Both the position numbers and the translations under genes were made by a program. A stretch of 64,000 nt of DNA from NCBI GenBank assembly GCA_009733775.1, contig WOGZ01000124.1, positions 28,173-92,172 on the forward strand. Reading direction: 5' to 3'. Source of the stretch: Alectoria sarmentosa. Taxonomy: Eukaryota > Ascomycota > Lecanoromycetes > Lecanorales > Parmeliaceae. Positions within the stretch are counted from its first letter, which is position 1, and each line of letters starts with the position of its first letter. Below, piece after piece: positions 43,653 through 54,733 of the stretch. The notes beneath the pieces are model-generated. The model worked only from the letters and a program-made list of their open reading frames with translations, was not told the DNA's origin and made no database searches.

Positions 43653-45161
43653 GCACCTAATTTAGAGATACGCCCGTTGTTACATCGTTACGAACACGGT
43701 AACATCGACCTAAGATGTTGGTGAGTATTCATAAGATTGATTGTAACGTTACACGGTCCTCGGAAGAATCCTTAGAGTTATGGACACTGGTGTGACTGTA
43801 TGAATCGGAGCGACAACGCTTCCAGATCAGTTTTACATATCCAGTCGAGTCTAATTCAACGCTTCTATTCGCTCGATTCATTGATATCTCCACGTTCGAT
43901 ATCGACCAATTCCTTTCCTGCCTGTACATCAGTTTCCCCTTGGTTTTGTCTATCTCAAAGGATATCCACTAGACGACATGTCAAACGCACAATTCACAAC
44001 TTGCGTGCTTAAAACCTCAGCGATGATAAATAAAAACAACGCAGGCAGTAGCGTCCTTGTGCGACCTTACACCAAGAAATCCGTAACATTCAAAGAAACG
44101 AACCCAACCAGATCCGCGTGAACCATCTCTTCCAAGCTAAGACCAATTCACAACCTGTTCAAGAACCCAATATTGCGACCGTTCGCTCAAAACGAGAGCC
44201 CCGAATATCGCGCCAACAAATTCAGGGAGTCCACACGGGGACTCTAACAGCAAAATGGCCACATCGACTATCACATAAGAATCCAGAAAACAGTCCAATG
44301 GGGACGGAGAAGACGTGCAGCGATGACTTTTCTAGCAACAGCTCCTAAATCAAAGAGATTGGAAAAACTTCGTTTACAAATACTTGCAATCAAGCACAAA
44401 AAGAAATCTGCGATCGAATCACCAAAGCCTTGTAGCCACCCAATATGTGCCTCCTCCCCTCGCAGCCGAGCAGATACGCCCAAAAGATGAGACGGCAAAA
44501 AGCATCGATCCGCGCTGCCGACGTTTGCCAGTCAGCAGACCTGCTGTTTCGATCGATCCGCGGAAGATGGTTCCAGCTGCTCGACGCAAGATTGGTGGCA
44601 GGGACTACATGCGGGATCGGACTGATGGGAGGATGTAGTATGAATGGAATTCTGACGACGAGGTTTCCAAGTACAGAGGCATGTGTGCTGGTGGAGATAG
44701 ATCGCTGTAGCTTGGCATGCTCGTGTAGGGCTGGGCCATAGGGTTAGGAACGGGTTGGATCCACGACGAATGTTAAATAACGTTAGCTTCGCTGCCTCGG
44801 TGATCTTTTTTGTTCGATGCTTCTCCTAAATTTGCGAATTTCGGGGCTACAATCTACGAGTGCTTCCAGATGATAGTCAGTGTCATTCCAGCGAGGAGAT
44901 CCTCGTGCTTCATCATAATGTACCATCTAGGACCAGGCTTAGCGGGTCACATTTACAGAACATGATGCAACATGTGGCCATCCAAACGGGAAATTGTAAA
45001 GGATGGACATGTTGATTCGAGAACACTTTCCACGGATCCTAAAGGGCGTCATAGGTGCTCTACCTATCGCCTTCTTTGCACTATGTACTATGATTTGATG
45101 AACGACGAGAAAGAATTCAAACGTAGAGTACATCGAGCCTGATGTTGCGCACACGAAATCT
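43653..45161. other. Intergenic, nothing recognised
   Basis: About 1.5 kb. A missing first exon of the Apple-like gene may lie in the first 200 bp. Other open frames are chance-like. Confidence 0.45.
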
Positions 45162-46153
45162 CTACACCGGAGTCCCATCTGCTTTGCACTGGGGAGGGGC
45201 GCCGGTGACTGTGTCCCCTTTGGTCCAGATAGTTTCTATGTCACTGTTGTTTGGATCGGTGGGATCGACTCTGTAGACCTTGTTGACATTTGTGTTGAGC
45301 ATGAGGGCGGGGAACTCCCAGCCGACCCACTGTCTCGCAGGTCAGAATTTCCATCCGAACAAATTAGAGGGATGGATTCATGGACTCACGGCGCTGCCTG
45401 CGGCCGGGGTGACGCCCTTGGGAGCGAAGAAATAGACGTCGCCGGAGGCCTGTTCGGCTAGGGCTTGGGACTTGCATTTCAGGAACTGATCTCCGTCGAA
45501 GCCGAGGGTCTTTGAATTCTTGTTGTAGTCCTGCGCAACCGCTGCAGACCATGGGTTGTCGCATACCTGATCAAACATGACGTATCTAGACACACAGTTC
45601 TTAGGACATACTCATCTTTAATTTGGGAAGAGGGCCTACCCGGCTTTGGCAGCGGCGTTTCCAGTGGTGCTCTTTGGAGGAATCAATGATGGATGATTGT
45701 TGGCCCAGCACTTGGACAAAGTGATCCCGGTTCTTCCACCTGGGCGTCAACATGTCAGCATTGCTTTTCCAACGGTACAGAAAGGTGCAACAGACTTAGC
45801 GCGGTGTAAAACATAGTGGTCCTCCCCGCAGCATATCCCTTTTCATTGAATTTATCCAAAATGTCTTGTATAGAGACTACCAGGCCATCACACACGAAGA
45901 TGGGGTTTCCCTTTGCGTTCGTTCCAGCCACGCACTGGCGCTTCGAGAGGTCACGCTCTGCTAGATCAGTGTTGCCGGTCGTTTCAATCCGCGACTCGAG
46001 AGTTGTTGGCAAAGTCTCAAAGTGCCTGCCAAGGACTTCGGCCAGAAGGAGTCGGACTGGACTGCTGGCGACCAGCAGGTTTTGCAGGCAGAGTAGGATT
46101 AGGACAGGTGTGAACAACATTCCGAGAGCTTTTATCCGATCGGAACAGTGCAT
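45162..46153 (-). CDS. Secreted protein of unknown function, four exons
   Basis: Exon 1 runs from 46153 to about 45801, exon 2 from about 45739 (or 45732) to 45640, exon 3 is 45585-45390 and exon 4 is 45329-45162. Residues 10-30 form a hydrophobic secretion signal (LGMLFTPVLILLCLQNLLVA), and a dibasic SKRQC at about residue 75 could be a Kex2 site. Later segments (GYVMFDQVCDNPWSAAVAQD, SGDVYFFAPKG, WVGWEFPALMLN, PPQCKADGTPV) match the style of small secreted Dothideomycete and Leotiomycete proteins. Exon 1 lacks a GT donor. The sequence offers GCTAAG, which works in phase only with the AAG acceptor at 45733-45734 (giving FYTATGITLSKCW). So it is either a GC-AG intron or a broken splice site. 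Function is unknown. Confidence 0.62.
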
Positions 46154-46928
46154 CGTCAACAAGCCGAAGAGAGTTGAGATGTGCAGCGGCGGTTGGGGAG
46201 AAGGCGTCGAAAGGTAGGATGTGCGGCAGAGATACAGAGATATATCGATGAATGGACATGGTGCTGACGTACAGACAAACCATGATATAATATCAATATC
46301 CGGGGCGTAGCAATCGATTGGATCAGTGTACGATGAGACGAGACGCTAGTAGATCGTAGATGTTGCCAACAAAATACGACGTAGAAAGTGAAACACATAC
46401 ATGTGTCTCTCACATTTGTGGCGGCACCCTACCATGTCACAGACAATAGACGGGGGAAATACCAACAGGTGAAAAAGGGTGACATGCTTCGCCACAAATA
46501 TCGCAGACCTTGTCCCACAATGACTTCAACAACCCAACAACGGAAATGAGCGAAACTCGCAAGTAGTGATCCGGGTTTTTTCTCGAAAAATGAGGTTTTC
46601 TTCCTGAAGCACGTCTTCCGGTGCCGGCTGATAATTGCTGAGCCTCAAACCCAGGGCTTTCGCCGTGCGGCGTAAGGCACCCTCAACTTGAATCCGATAG
46701 GTACGTTGCGACACCGTGTGCCCCCATACAAGGGAGTACCCGTTGCTAGTTCTAATGCACTGAAGGGTGTGACAGTCTGACCTTCCAAGGCCAATGCCAT
46801 AGAGCTTTGCCACACGATGATATTTACAATAGAAATCTTGATTACTCAGAATGGAGACTTGAGAACCTGCTGCCTTGATGCCTAGCTTGTCTCTTGGCCC
46901 ATTTCGTGATTGAAAGCTTTCGTCAGCA
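46154..46928. other. Intergenic, one doubtful frame
   Basis: A minus-strand frame at 46526-46813 (GIGLGRSDCHTLQCIRTS) has some protein character but no ATG and no splice support. It is not annotated as a gene. Confidence 0.4.
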
Positions 46929-47533
46929 TTAAGAGCTCAGCTCGTCAGTGGCACCCCACTTTTTAAGAAGATTGATTATCTCTTCCGGAGAGTCCTGCTG
47001 CTGGGCGAACACCAGGACCTGAGGTGACATGCAGACGTCAGCATTCATGTCCTGCCTGTGTACCAGTATGGAGGTATCCTTACCGGGACGTAACAGAAAT
47101 GACTAGTTATGACATCGAAGCCGTTGTCAAGAAGAAATTCCAACATGACAATGTCATTGTCCGACACAGCCTGGCTGATCGGGTCGGCTTGATGGCCGAA
47201 GGTCTCTTGCTTCAGCTCTGGGAACTTCTCCAGGATGACACTGTATACGTCAACGCCGCCTTGGAAAGCGGCTTTGTGGAGCTCTAGGCTGCTCTTGGTG
47301 TTTGGGTCGCGTTCGAGAAGGTATTGGAGGACTGAGATGTGCTTCGCTTTGCAAGCCGTCACGAGCATTTCGGAGGTCGGAGGGGGTGTATCAGGGGCAG
47401 GATGGGCGTCGAGCAAGCGTTTCAGGCCTCGCAAGTCTCCCCGCTGGCAGCTCTCAAGGGCGATGGCTCTCGTGGACTGGTCTGACATTGCAGGTTGGAT
47501 AGTGGAATGAAAATTCTCAAGGACAATTCTCAT
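46929..47533 (-). CDS. Ankyrin-repeat protein
   Basis: Exon 1 is 47533-47084 and exon 2 is 47018-46929. The intron 47019-47083 (gtaagg...cctcag) joins SHFCYVP to VLVFAQQQDSPEEIINLLKK. The start may be ATG 47488 (MSDQSTRAIALESCQRGDL) rather than 47533; the former begins exactly at the first conserved helix. Ankyrin-type units are visible: SEMLVTACKAKHISVLQYLL, ELHKAAFQGGVDVYSVIL and ISQAVSDNDIVMLEFLLDNG, with a final NLLKKWGATDELSS. At about 165-180 aa this is a minimal soluble ankyrin protein, probably a protein-binding adaptor. The partner is unknown and the frame is intact. Confidence 0.82.
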
Positions 47534-48684
47534 TCCTTCATGAGTATGTTATAAGTATGATTATAGGTACACCTATCATCTCCAATATAGTCACGAGTAC
47601 GTCACAGGCACACGCCTCTTATCATTAGATTTAGTTCACGGCGAGAGGGTCCGGTGGCGCGCTTGAACGTCTAGCAGTTGCAAATATGAATATAATCCTT
47701 GGCACTGATCCTGGCTGCCCTACCGCTCCTATAGATCTATAACATTATGAATCTTGTACTTGCCAAAATAAGGTGTACATTGAAGTATATTGACTTTTGT
47801 GATTCTAATGCCATCGGATTTCACAATTCGATGATTAGTTTATTAATATAGAGGGGGAAAACATGGCGGTTTAGATTCTCATCCGAAAATCTTTCACATT
47901 TTCAACTTCCTTGTAAGTCAGCAAGAGTACACTTGATTTTTATAATTCCAGCGACATCAGAATGAAAGCATTCAGAGCACTTCGTTACATCCACACTTGT
48001 CGCTGATGTATACAATAATGATGATGATGTTGTAGATCTATGTCGTGAGATAGAGGGGCATGCATCGATGCCAAGGATTGTAGTTACATTTGCAGCTGCT
48101 AAATCGGCCCCCCAGCAACCGCCGCGCCGCACCCAACCTTTTTTAGGACTGTACTATAATACTATTGTCACGCTCTACCAACGAGACATCATCACTTTCG
48201 CAAGCTATACCCAAAGCTTGCAAGTGGCGTCTGAAGAATTTCCAACAACCAAAAAGCGATATTTGATCAGATATAACGAAAGAATAGACTTTTGCAGCGG
48301 CGTCGTGGATGTCAGTCGAGGAATCCTCCCTTTTCAAACACAAGCCCCAAACAGACATGAGAGGAGGTTCCTGGTCTGCTGTGCCCTTACCGCCTCCCAG
48401 ACAGAGAGCGATCTGGAACTGTACAACATGTATCAGGTATGGCAAGTTTGAGTGTCACTTCTGCTCTCCACCTGAGACGATGCGATCCAGGAGCTGTAGG
48501 ATGACAGTCAACCATGGCTTTGGCCCAATTTTGCAAGCATTCTAGAGGAGAGGCTATGGTAGGACGTCTCTATTGCATGTGGGTACGCTAGCTGTGCTTG
48601 GGTCTTTATTTAGCTGTGAGCAGGTCGTCCCATCCATAAGTTGAGCATCCCTCCCTGCCACTCTATCCATCACACACGGTAGAC
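47534..48684. other. Intergenic, AT-rich, with a doubtful plus-strand frame
   Basis: An ATG-initiated frame at 48068-48451 (127 codons, containing KRYLIRYNERIDFCSGVVDV) is possible but unrecognised and has an opposing open frame of similar length. The stretch 47560-47900 is AT-rich without other features. Confidence 0.35.
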
Positions 48685-50357
48685 ATGAGCCTCCGAATCA
48701 CTGTACTGGCGCTGGTCGCGCACTTTTCGCTCTCCGTCTTTGCAGTTACTTGCCCAACGGTCACTCCCACCGCACCGATTCCGGGTTGCTACGGACAGCC
48801 AGGATGCGCATACTACATGTGAGTTGGTGGTGCTCTTTCCACTTGATCTGCTGACCACCTCCCTCTAGCGCTACGGAACAAGGCCTTGGGAGTTGCACCC
48901 CAAACTACTGCTTCTGCGATGGGACTACGGCCCCTCTACTTGCTCCGACCGGAACCGCGACAGCAAGCAATTGCGATTACTCCACCCAACCTGCGTCAAA
49001 TATTGATCTTGGTACCATCAAAGGCTGCACCGAGTCAACCTCATCGACGAAAAAATCCTCATCGGGAACAATCACAACACCTACAGGGGCAACAATCGTC
49101 ACAGAAACGGTCAGCAAATCAACCTTGGTTGTCACTTACTCTGTATGTTGTTCCTCCATCCGAGTACATCATAAGACTTTCACTGACACTTTTGAAGCCC
49201 AGTAAAGCCACGGTCGATTACACGTCAACGACCACAGACAAATCAGGCCATACTGGGGTCATCATAATACCAAAAGGCCAATGGGTTTGGTGTACGTTCT
49301 GTCGTATGAGTTCAGACTTGGACAAAATGAGCTGACTGAGATGCCAGCACTCTTCGGGCCCCCACCTCCCGGTGGCGTACCGCCTTTGCCTGCCCCGCCT
49401 GGTGATGTACCACCGCCGAAAGACCCAGAGACAGGAGCCACAGATACGCCAACCACCCCGGACGCCAGTGACACAGGCACCTCGACCAGTACCAAAAAAT
49501 CTAGCTCGTCGTCAAGTTCGTCGTCAAGTTCGTCGTCAAGTTCGTCTTCCGCCGCGTCCTGCAATGCTGCAGATGTAGCCGTTGCAAGCGATTATCCTTT
49601 CGTAATCGGATCAGATGGCGAGACGGATTCGATCACCATCAGCGAGAGCATAACGGATTCAAGTTCGAGTACATCATCGTCGTCAAGCACTCCTTCAAAG
49701 ACAAGCACTCCTTCAAAGACAAGCACTTCTTCACCTACCTCAACGCCGAGCGGCACGCTCGTGTGCAACTCTGGTACTGCAGACGCAGGCATAAATCCCA
49801 GCTCCGCAACTTCGGCGGTTCAGGCTCTCTGTTCCGCCTACCAGAAAGGCAAACTCGTGCTCGATTCCAGTAAATCGCTTCCTGATGACTCATATTCATC
49901 CGACGAATCAGTCAATGGCATTGCAGCCTCAAAAGCAGAAACGGAGATCAACCCAAATTTCGCTCAAGCTGCATGTGCCAGCGGACAAACGGTATGTATA
50001 CCTCACGAGCTGATCCTTCTGACCCTTGGGATTAAATCTCCCGCGAGTGAAAGAGCACCGCTGATCTGGGGTACTATCAGAGCACCAACTTTGGCACCAT
50101 GAGCCTTACCGAATGTGAGAACAACTTTTTGTACCCGATCAACAACTGTAAGTCTATACAACTCTCACTCTGCTCACTTTGATGAGCTACATTGAGACTG
50201 ACTGCTGGATGTAGGTCCGATAAAAGACGCGTCAGGAGGCTACACCAGCATCGGAGGACAGTACCAGATCGACTGCTCCTTCTGGACGGTTACAGCACAG
50301 ACAGTATCCACGAAGAAGAAGCGGAGTCTCGTTCCTTTTTGGCTGCCATGGACGTAG
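48685..50357 (+). CDS. Secreted Ser-rich, cysteine-containing protein, six exons
   Basis: Exons are 48685-48818, 48869-49142, 49198-49291, 49348-49991, 50081-50147 and 50215-50357. All phases agree; intron 2 uses an AAG acceptor, giving VVTYS/PSKATVDYTST. MSLRITVLALVAHFSLSVFA is a signal peptide. An N-terminal cysteine module follows (CPTV...GCYGQPGCAYYI, then GSCTPNYCFCDGTT). Then come Thr-rich linkers, a proline knot (GPPPPGGVPPLPAPPGDVPP), a polyserine run of about 18 residues and STPSKT repeats. The C-terminal domain (LVCNSGTADAGINPSSATSA, QALCSAYQKGK, ACASGQT) ends TVTAQTVSTKKKR. It is probably a heavily O-glycosylated cell-surface or wall protein. I do not recognise a catalytic motif. 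Confidence 0.75.
49501..49552 (+). repeat. 12-bp coding tandem repeat (tcgtcgtcaagt)n
   Basis: Four near-perfect units encode SSSS blocks of the polyserine run in the secreted Ser-rich protein; a candidate variable-number repeat that preserves frame. Confidence 0.85.
49687..49740 (+). repeat. 18-bp coding tandem repeat encoding STPSKT
   Basis: Units of agcactccttcaaagaca occur twice exactly, followed by a diverged third. They lengthen the Ser/Thr linker before the C-terminal domain. Confidence 0.8.
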
Positions 50358-51652
50358 GACGTAAAAACTGCCTCATGTGCCCCTGCCTCCATCACTGCTT
50401 TATCAGAATGTCATTCTGAGGTACATCTGTATTCTTTCATTCGTGCGCATCAGTCGCCCGTCTTCGCATATGTATGTATGCAGTAGGATCATGCTTAGCA
50501 CCAATCGCTCTGGAATCATCCAAGCTCACAAAACAACGCACCTGTTACGCTCCTCTCACGCAATAGCCTCCTAATGAGCACGACCTCTTAAATGTCGTCG
50601 ATCGTGTACAACATGACCAAACGCCTGGTGCCTCCCCCCCCCCCCCCAAAATAGTCCCCAGAGCAATCAAATCCACAGCAAAAAAAGCCTCCAGCAATTA
50701 CCGTCTATGCGGCTGACTGACTGACTGACTGACTATCCCACAAACTCGACCCCGCTTTGGAAAAGAAGGTCGTGTTTTTTCCTTCAATTAGAAACACGAC
50801 AGTCTCCCCCATTACAGCCTGGCGAATAGTTATTGTTGCACTAGGTACTGGGTCTCGTTAGTTATTCTCAATAGTGATGGCGGTGATGGGGGCATGGATT
50901 GGGACTTGTTCAGTCAGGGAGGGCTGTTTGTTTGTTTGATGAGGAGGGTGGGAGGGTGGGAGGGTATTCAGCCAGATATTCAGCCAGATATTCGAGCGCT
51001 TTATCAGGTTTGAGATTAGCGGGATCGCTTTTGACGTGTGTCCCGGTATGGTAAGGTAAGGTAAGGTGAGGTAGTTCTCACGGGTCATAAAGCGGCGTTT
51101 TGTTCTTTCGGACAACGGAAGCTCGTAAAGTTAACCAAGAAGAGAAAGAGTGTGTGTGTGGTGGGTGGTGGGTGGTGTGGCTACGCTGTTCCTTCAATCG
51201 GGTAAGTAAGGAAGGCGTCATTTGACGAGATAGATAGAGTCTCAAGACGAGTATTTTACATACCCGAGGAAAAATCCCGCGCTGTTTCTTATAACTTGGC
51301 CAAAATAAATTCAAAAGGTTGGACATCAGGCGCCCAACCCTGTTATAAGAAAGGCAGCCGCTAGATATTTCAAATGTTTTTTGTGTCATCAAGTGGAAAC
51401 TCTTCGCAGCAGTATTTCTACTTGGTGGTGGTGGGAAGACCCTCCCAATGATCCTCATCCTCCATTATCGATTCCTTCTCCTGCTTCAACATCTTTTCTT
51501 CGCAAAGGCTCCACCACATATCGGCACCACTTTGGCAACCTAACGTTTCCTTTATTGCTCGGCTCCCTTTTCCTCTTCTTTTTCTTTCTTTGCGGCCGTT
51601 GGCTGTTGTTCTCGTCGTCGGCGTCCCAGTCTTGGAGGGAGATTGCATCGCA
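50358..51652. other. Intergenic with simple repeats
   Basis: Holds a C-homopolymer (about 50633-50647), a (CTGA)5 tract at 50713-50734, gtttgtttg near 50928, gtaag-type repeats at 51050-51068 and a gt-rich run near 51150. A minus-strand frame at 51418-51660 (basic, RKERKRRGKGSRAIKET) could be the out-of-frame 3' tail of the decayed gene at 51653-52514. Confidence 0.5.
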
Positions 51653-52514
51653 TTACTCATGCCACGCCTTCAGATGCTGTATCACACAGTCCCGGAATGT
51701 GGTCACTGCCCCATTTTGGATCTGATCGACGAGCACCAGCGGTTCTCATGCACCTCGTTCGCGCTCGATGAAGCCGCTCCAGATCTTCTGGAAGAGCTGC
51801 CGGGAAGGATGCGATCGGTATACGATTGTTGAGAAGCTCGGTCTCGGTGACTTACCGTGACATCGTTACTCATACCCTCGACACCGGCATGCTGCCCAGG
51901 TAAACGAGGATGCCGACAAGGACATGGCAATGTGCGCCATAAGAAGTGAACACAAATATCTGGAAATCGTGACTTCTCTCTGTCTGGTACCTCCTTGATT
52001 CGGCAGATGTCCCAGGAACCCTTGCTAGTAGATCCAACATGTTCAGAAACCTGTGCGCACCAGCGCAAGCTTGTCTTCTCGCTTCTTTATAGTCCCCTAC
52101 CCATCCCTTGGCTTCGTAGACACCAATGGGGAAGACCATCTTCGTCTGACCCCATTTCGAGATGAGGCCGCATTTGGGGTGAAGGAGTAGTCGCTGAAGT
52201 CTGTCTTGGCGAAACACGCCCGCATTCAAGCTGAGATTTATGAAGGTGCTTCTTTTGTGGGTTGAGAGCGCATATATCTTGTCAGAAGTCTTCTTGACAA
52301 GTCTTCGATTGCCGGTAAGGGTGCAACGCGTGGGGTAGGTTTCTCTTAGAAGAGCGCTATATTCGTGCTCGTCCCTGTGGAACATCAGCTGGTTGTCTAG
52401 TATAATAGAAACTTCTGACCAACAAGTCAAGGCGGCAATCGTGCCTGGAGGGACTGGAAATGTCGCTGCGGGCGTCGGCATCCCATGCGAAGTCACTCCG
52501 CTTCCACACCCCAT
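51653..52514 (-). pseudogene. DUF7924-like gene, frameshifted and with a nonsense codon
   Basis: Residues in the first frame (SALLRETYPTRCTLTGNRRL, KKTSDKIYALSTHKRSTFIN, VYEAKGWVGDYKEARRQACA, SHDFQIFVFTSYGAHCHVLVG) match a fungal family I know as DUF7924. At 51910-51912 the frame breaks: VG is followed in the next frame by PRLPGQHAGVEGMSNDVTV, consistent with a net loss of about seven bases. A normal intron then follows (51797-51855, gtaagt...ggcag), leading to LFQKIWSGFIERERGA, TGA at 51746-51748, and EPLVLVDQIQNGAVTTFRD in the same frame up to TAA 51653. The TGA sits where relatives have tryptophan, a single G-to-A change. Upstream coding remnants extend to about 52760 in other frames. The gene is almost certainly dead; the role of the family is unknown. 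Confidence 0.75.
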
Positions 52515-54733
52515 TGTGTATCGCGTTACTCGAAGCGGTCTTCGCTCGCTTTCTCCGAGTCTTTTAACTAAGCTCGTTCCAGTCTATACCGTCGAAGGAA
52601 GGAATAAAGACTTTCCGATACTTGAGGACTCGACGTTCTGCGTAGTCAAATTCATCCGTTTCCCAAAGGATTTTGCTGTTGTCGGCAGCATACAGGTCGT
52701 CAGCGTAGTAGATACCTCGTGCATTTTCCGCAAGGTCATCACCATGGTGTCTTAGAAAAGCTAGATTATATTTTGAATGAGGGTCAAGCCAGCTGATATC
52801 AGTCAGTAGGTCGACTTGGAGAAATATAGCGTAGCTCCATACGACTCACCTGAGGTCCCATTATTTCTGTCGATGGCAGCAATCAGCTCGTCACCTAATC
52901 CCACGGAATCTTCGAGGTCAACCTCTCGATGACTGATCAGAACATCTGTGATCCTTCCTCAACGACCATTTCTGAACTTCATCCCACCATCAGCTATTAA
53001 TTTATCCTCATCTTCGGGCTCCTCCATATCACAAGTTTCTTATGCTATCGTGGAGTGGGTTTGGACCATCCTTGCAACTGAGCCACACTTGCATTGAAGA
53101 GTTGAGAGTGGTATGGCATCGCTCAAATATGCATACCATTACCAGGCAGTCAGAGTGCTGATTCCAACCTATGGGACAGACTTGTGAGGCTAGCATTGCC
53201 GAATTTCGCGACCCCATGTTTTAGGTGAGGTGGCAGTGTGCATGAGCCGGTCGAAAACTGACCAATGTAGACGTCGATTTATACGCCAGAGAGGACAGAG
53301 TAGAGCAAAAGAAGACAGACACCGCAACACCATTATCCCAGCACCGATAGGAATCGAACCTATTTCAACTACCAACCATCCTCAACACGAGCCGTCACCT
53401 CGCACACTAAGAATAAGTAGAGCGAAGCCACAGCAATGCAGCCCGTACCGATTAACGGAAAGACAGAGCACGCCTCTTTTTTTAAGTACGATAAATGTCA
53501 GACCCGACACACTTCATTTCGCAATTCAGGGGATACCACACAAATATCTTTCACAATCAACTTGACCAATAATTCTCGGAGGGCGAGTACGTTTAAGACC
53601 TAGCTTATCGAAAGAGGGTTAAAGCGAGCGTGAGCAAAAGGGCCTCCCGAAGGAGAGTAGCAAGACCACGATGTTTTAGACACCCCCAACCCGACCAGCC
53701 CGGAAACTGGATCTGGAAATGTACCCGGGTGTGAACGGGGTTGTACATGTTGAGGGGGGTTGTACATGTATCAAAAGCGGCTGTACGTGTATCACTTCCC
53801 TTGTATAATTACACATCATAACAGACCATGGCGTGAGGCCATTTGGATAAAAGGTTGTCAATACCGCCCATATTCTAAGACTTTTATCGGATTTATCCAA
53901 TTTGAAAGCGTGCATAAACTATCCAGGGAGCAGGCATCTCCGGGTAGATACGAGTAGCAGGGTCATTGACTGGAAACGATAGTTGAAAGTTGAAATGGGC
54001 GCTTGGAAGTCCAAGAAACGTGTATGTACATAGAATGTAGTCAGTCCACGTCTTAACCGGCCAACGATATTTCACGTCTGGCATCAATTCCACGGGACGA
54101 GGGGACTTACTTATTGATGAGCGCCAGCGCCGCTCACTCTAGGCTCGATAAGGACTGGGGCCCGCTATCTCTGCTAGTGGCTTGGCTGCAGTATCCTAGC
54201 GTAGCAGAGCGTTAGCTTAAGACCCCGCACGAAAAAATTTCTTTCAATTTTCCTCCTCCTGATAAAATCATACATCCCCTTAGCTATCATTCTTGAGGGC
54301 TCGCGATTCTTAACATCTACATTACACAAACAGCCAATCTTTCCGTGCGCTAATCAGTGGGATCAATCAGTGGACTCTGTGGGTTCTTCTTGACTGTGAC
54401 CAGTGGGCTCGTGGATTCGTGAGCTTTATCCTGACCGTTGACTCCATACTGTGACCTCGAGCATCCATACACATACAAGCACTTCTATCTGAAGTAGCAC
54501 ACTGTGGGCTTGTGACATTCTGCATATCAGAGGGTTGCCGCACAAAAGCAAATTCCGGCACTTGGATCTGGGGGTCATTGACACCGAGGGAAAATCGCAC
54601 AAAAATCTACTACTACCAAGTTAGTAGCTTTCGTCACTCTCTACCTCCCTGACTCAATGACTTCCCTCAAAACTCTCTGTCAAAACGATCAACGCTGACT
54701 CTTCCGTGATGGGAATAGCACAGAAATTTCGTA
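52515..54733. other. Long intergenic region with a tRNA-like remnant
   Basis: Apart from decayed coding remnants up to about 52760 (for example YYADDLYAADNSKILWETDE on the minus strand) and the tRNA-like segment near 53339, nothing is recognised. Around 53720-53790 the phrase gttgtacatgt repeats three times with variation. Confidence 0.45.
53339..53411 (-). tRNA. tRNA-like 3' half with perfect T-arm, probably a relic
   Basis: On the minus strand 53363-53347 reads ATAGG-TTCGATT-CCTAT, a perfect five-base T-stem with a seven-base loop and a consensus polymerase III B box (GGTTCGATTCC). It is followed by CGGTGCT, which suits the 3' acceptor strand. Upstream, a D-arm-like GAG...CTC is present, but the acceptor 5' strand pairs poorly (about five of seven including wobbles) and I cannot form a normal anticodon stem. 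It may be a decayed tRNA, an intron-containing tRNA I failed to fold, or an inserted tRNA-derived fragment. Confidence 0.35.
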
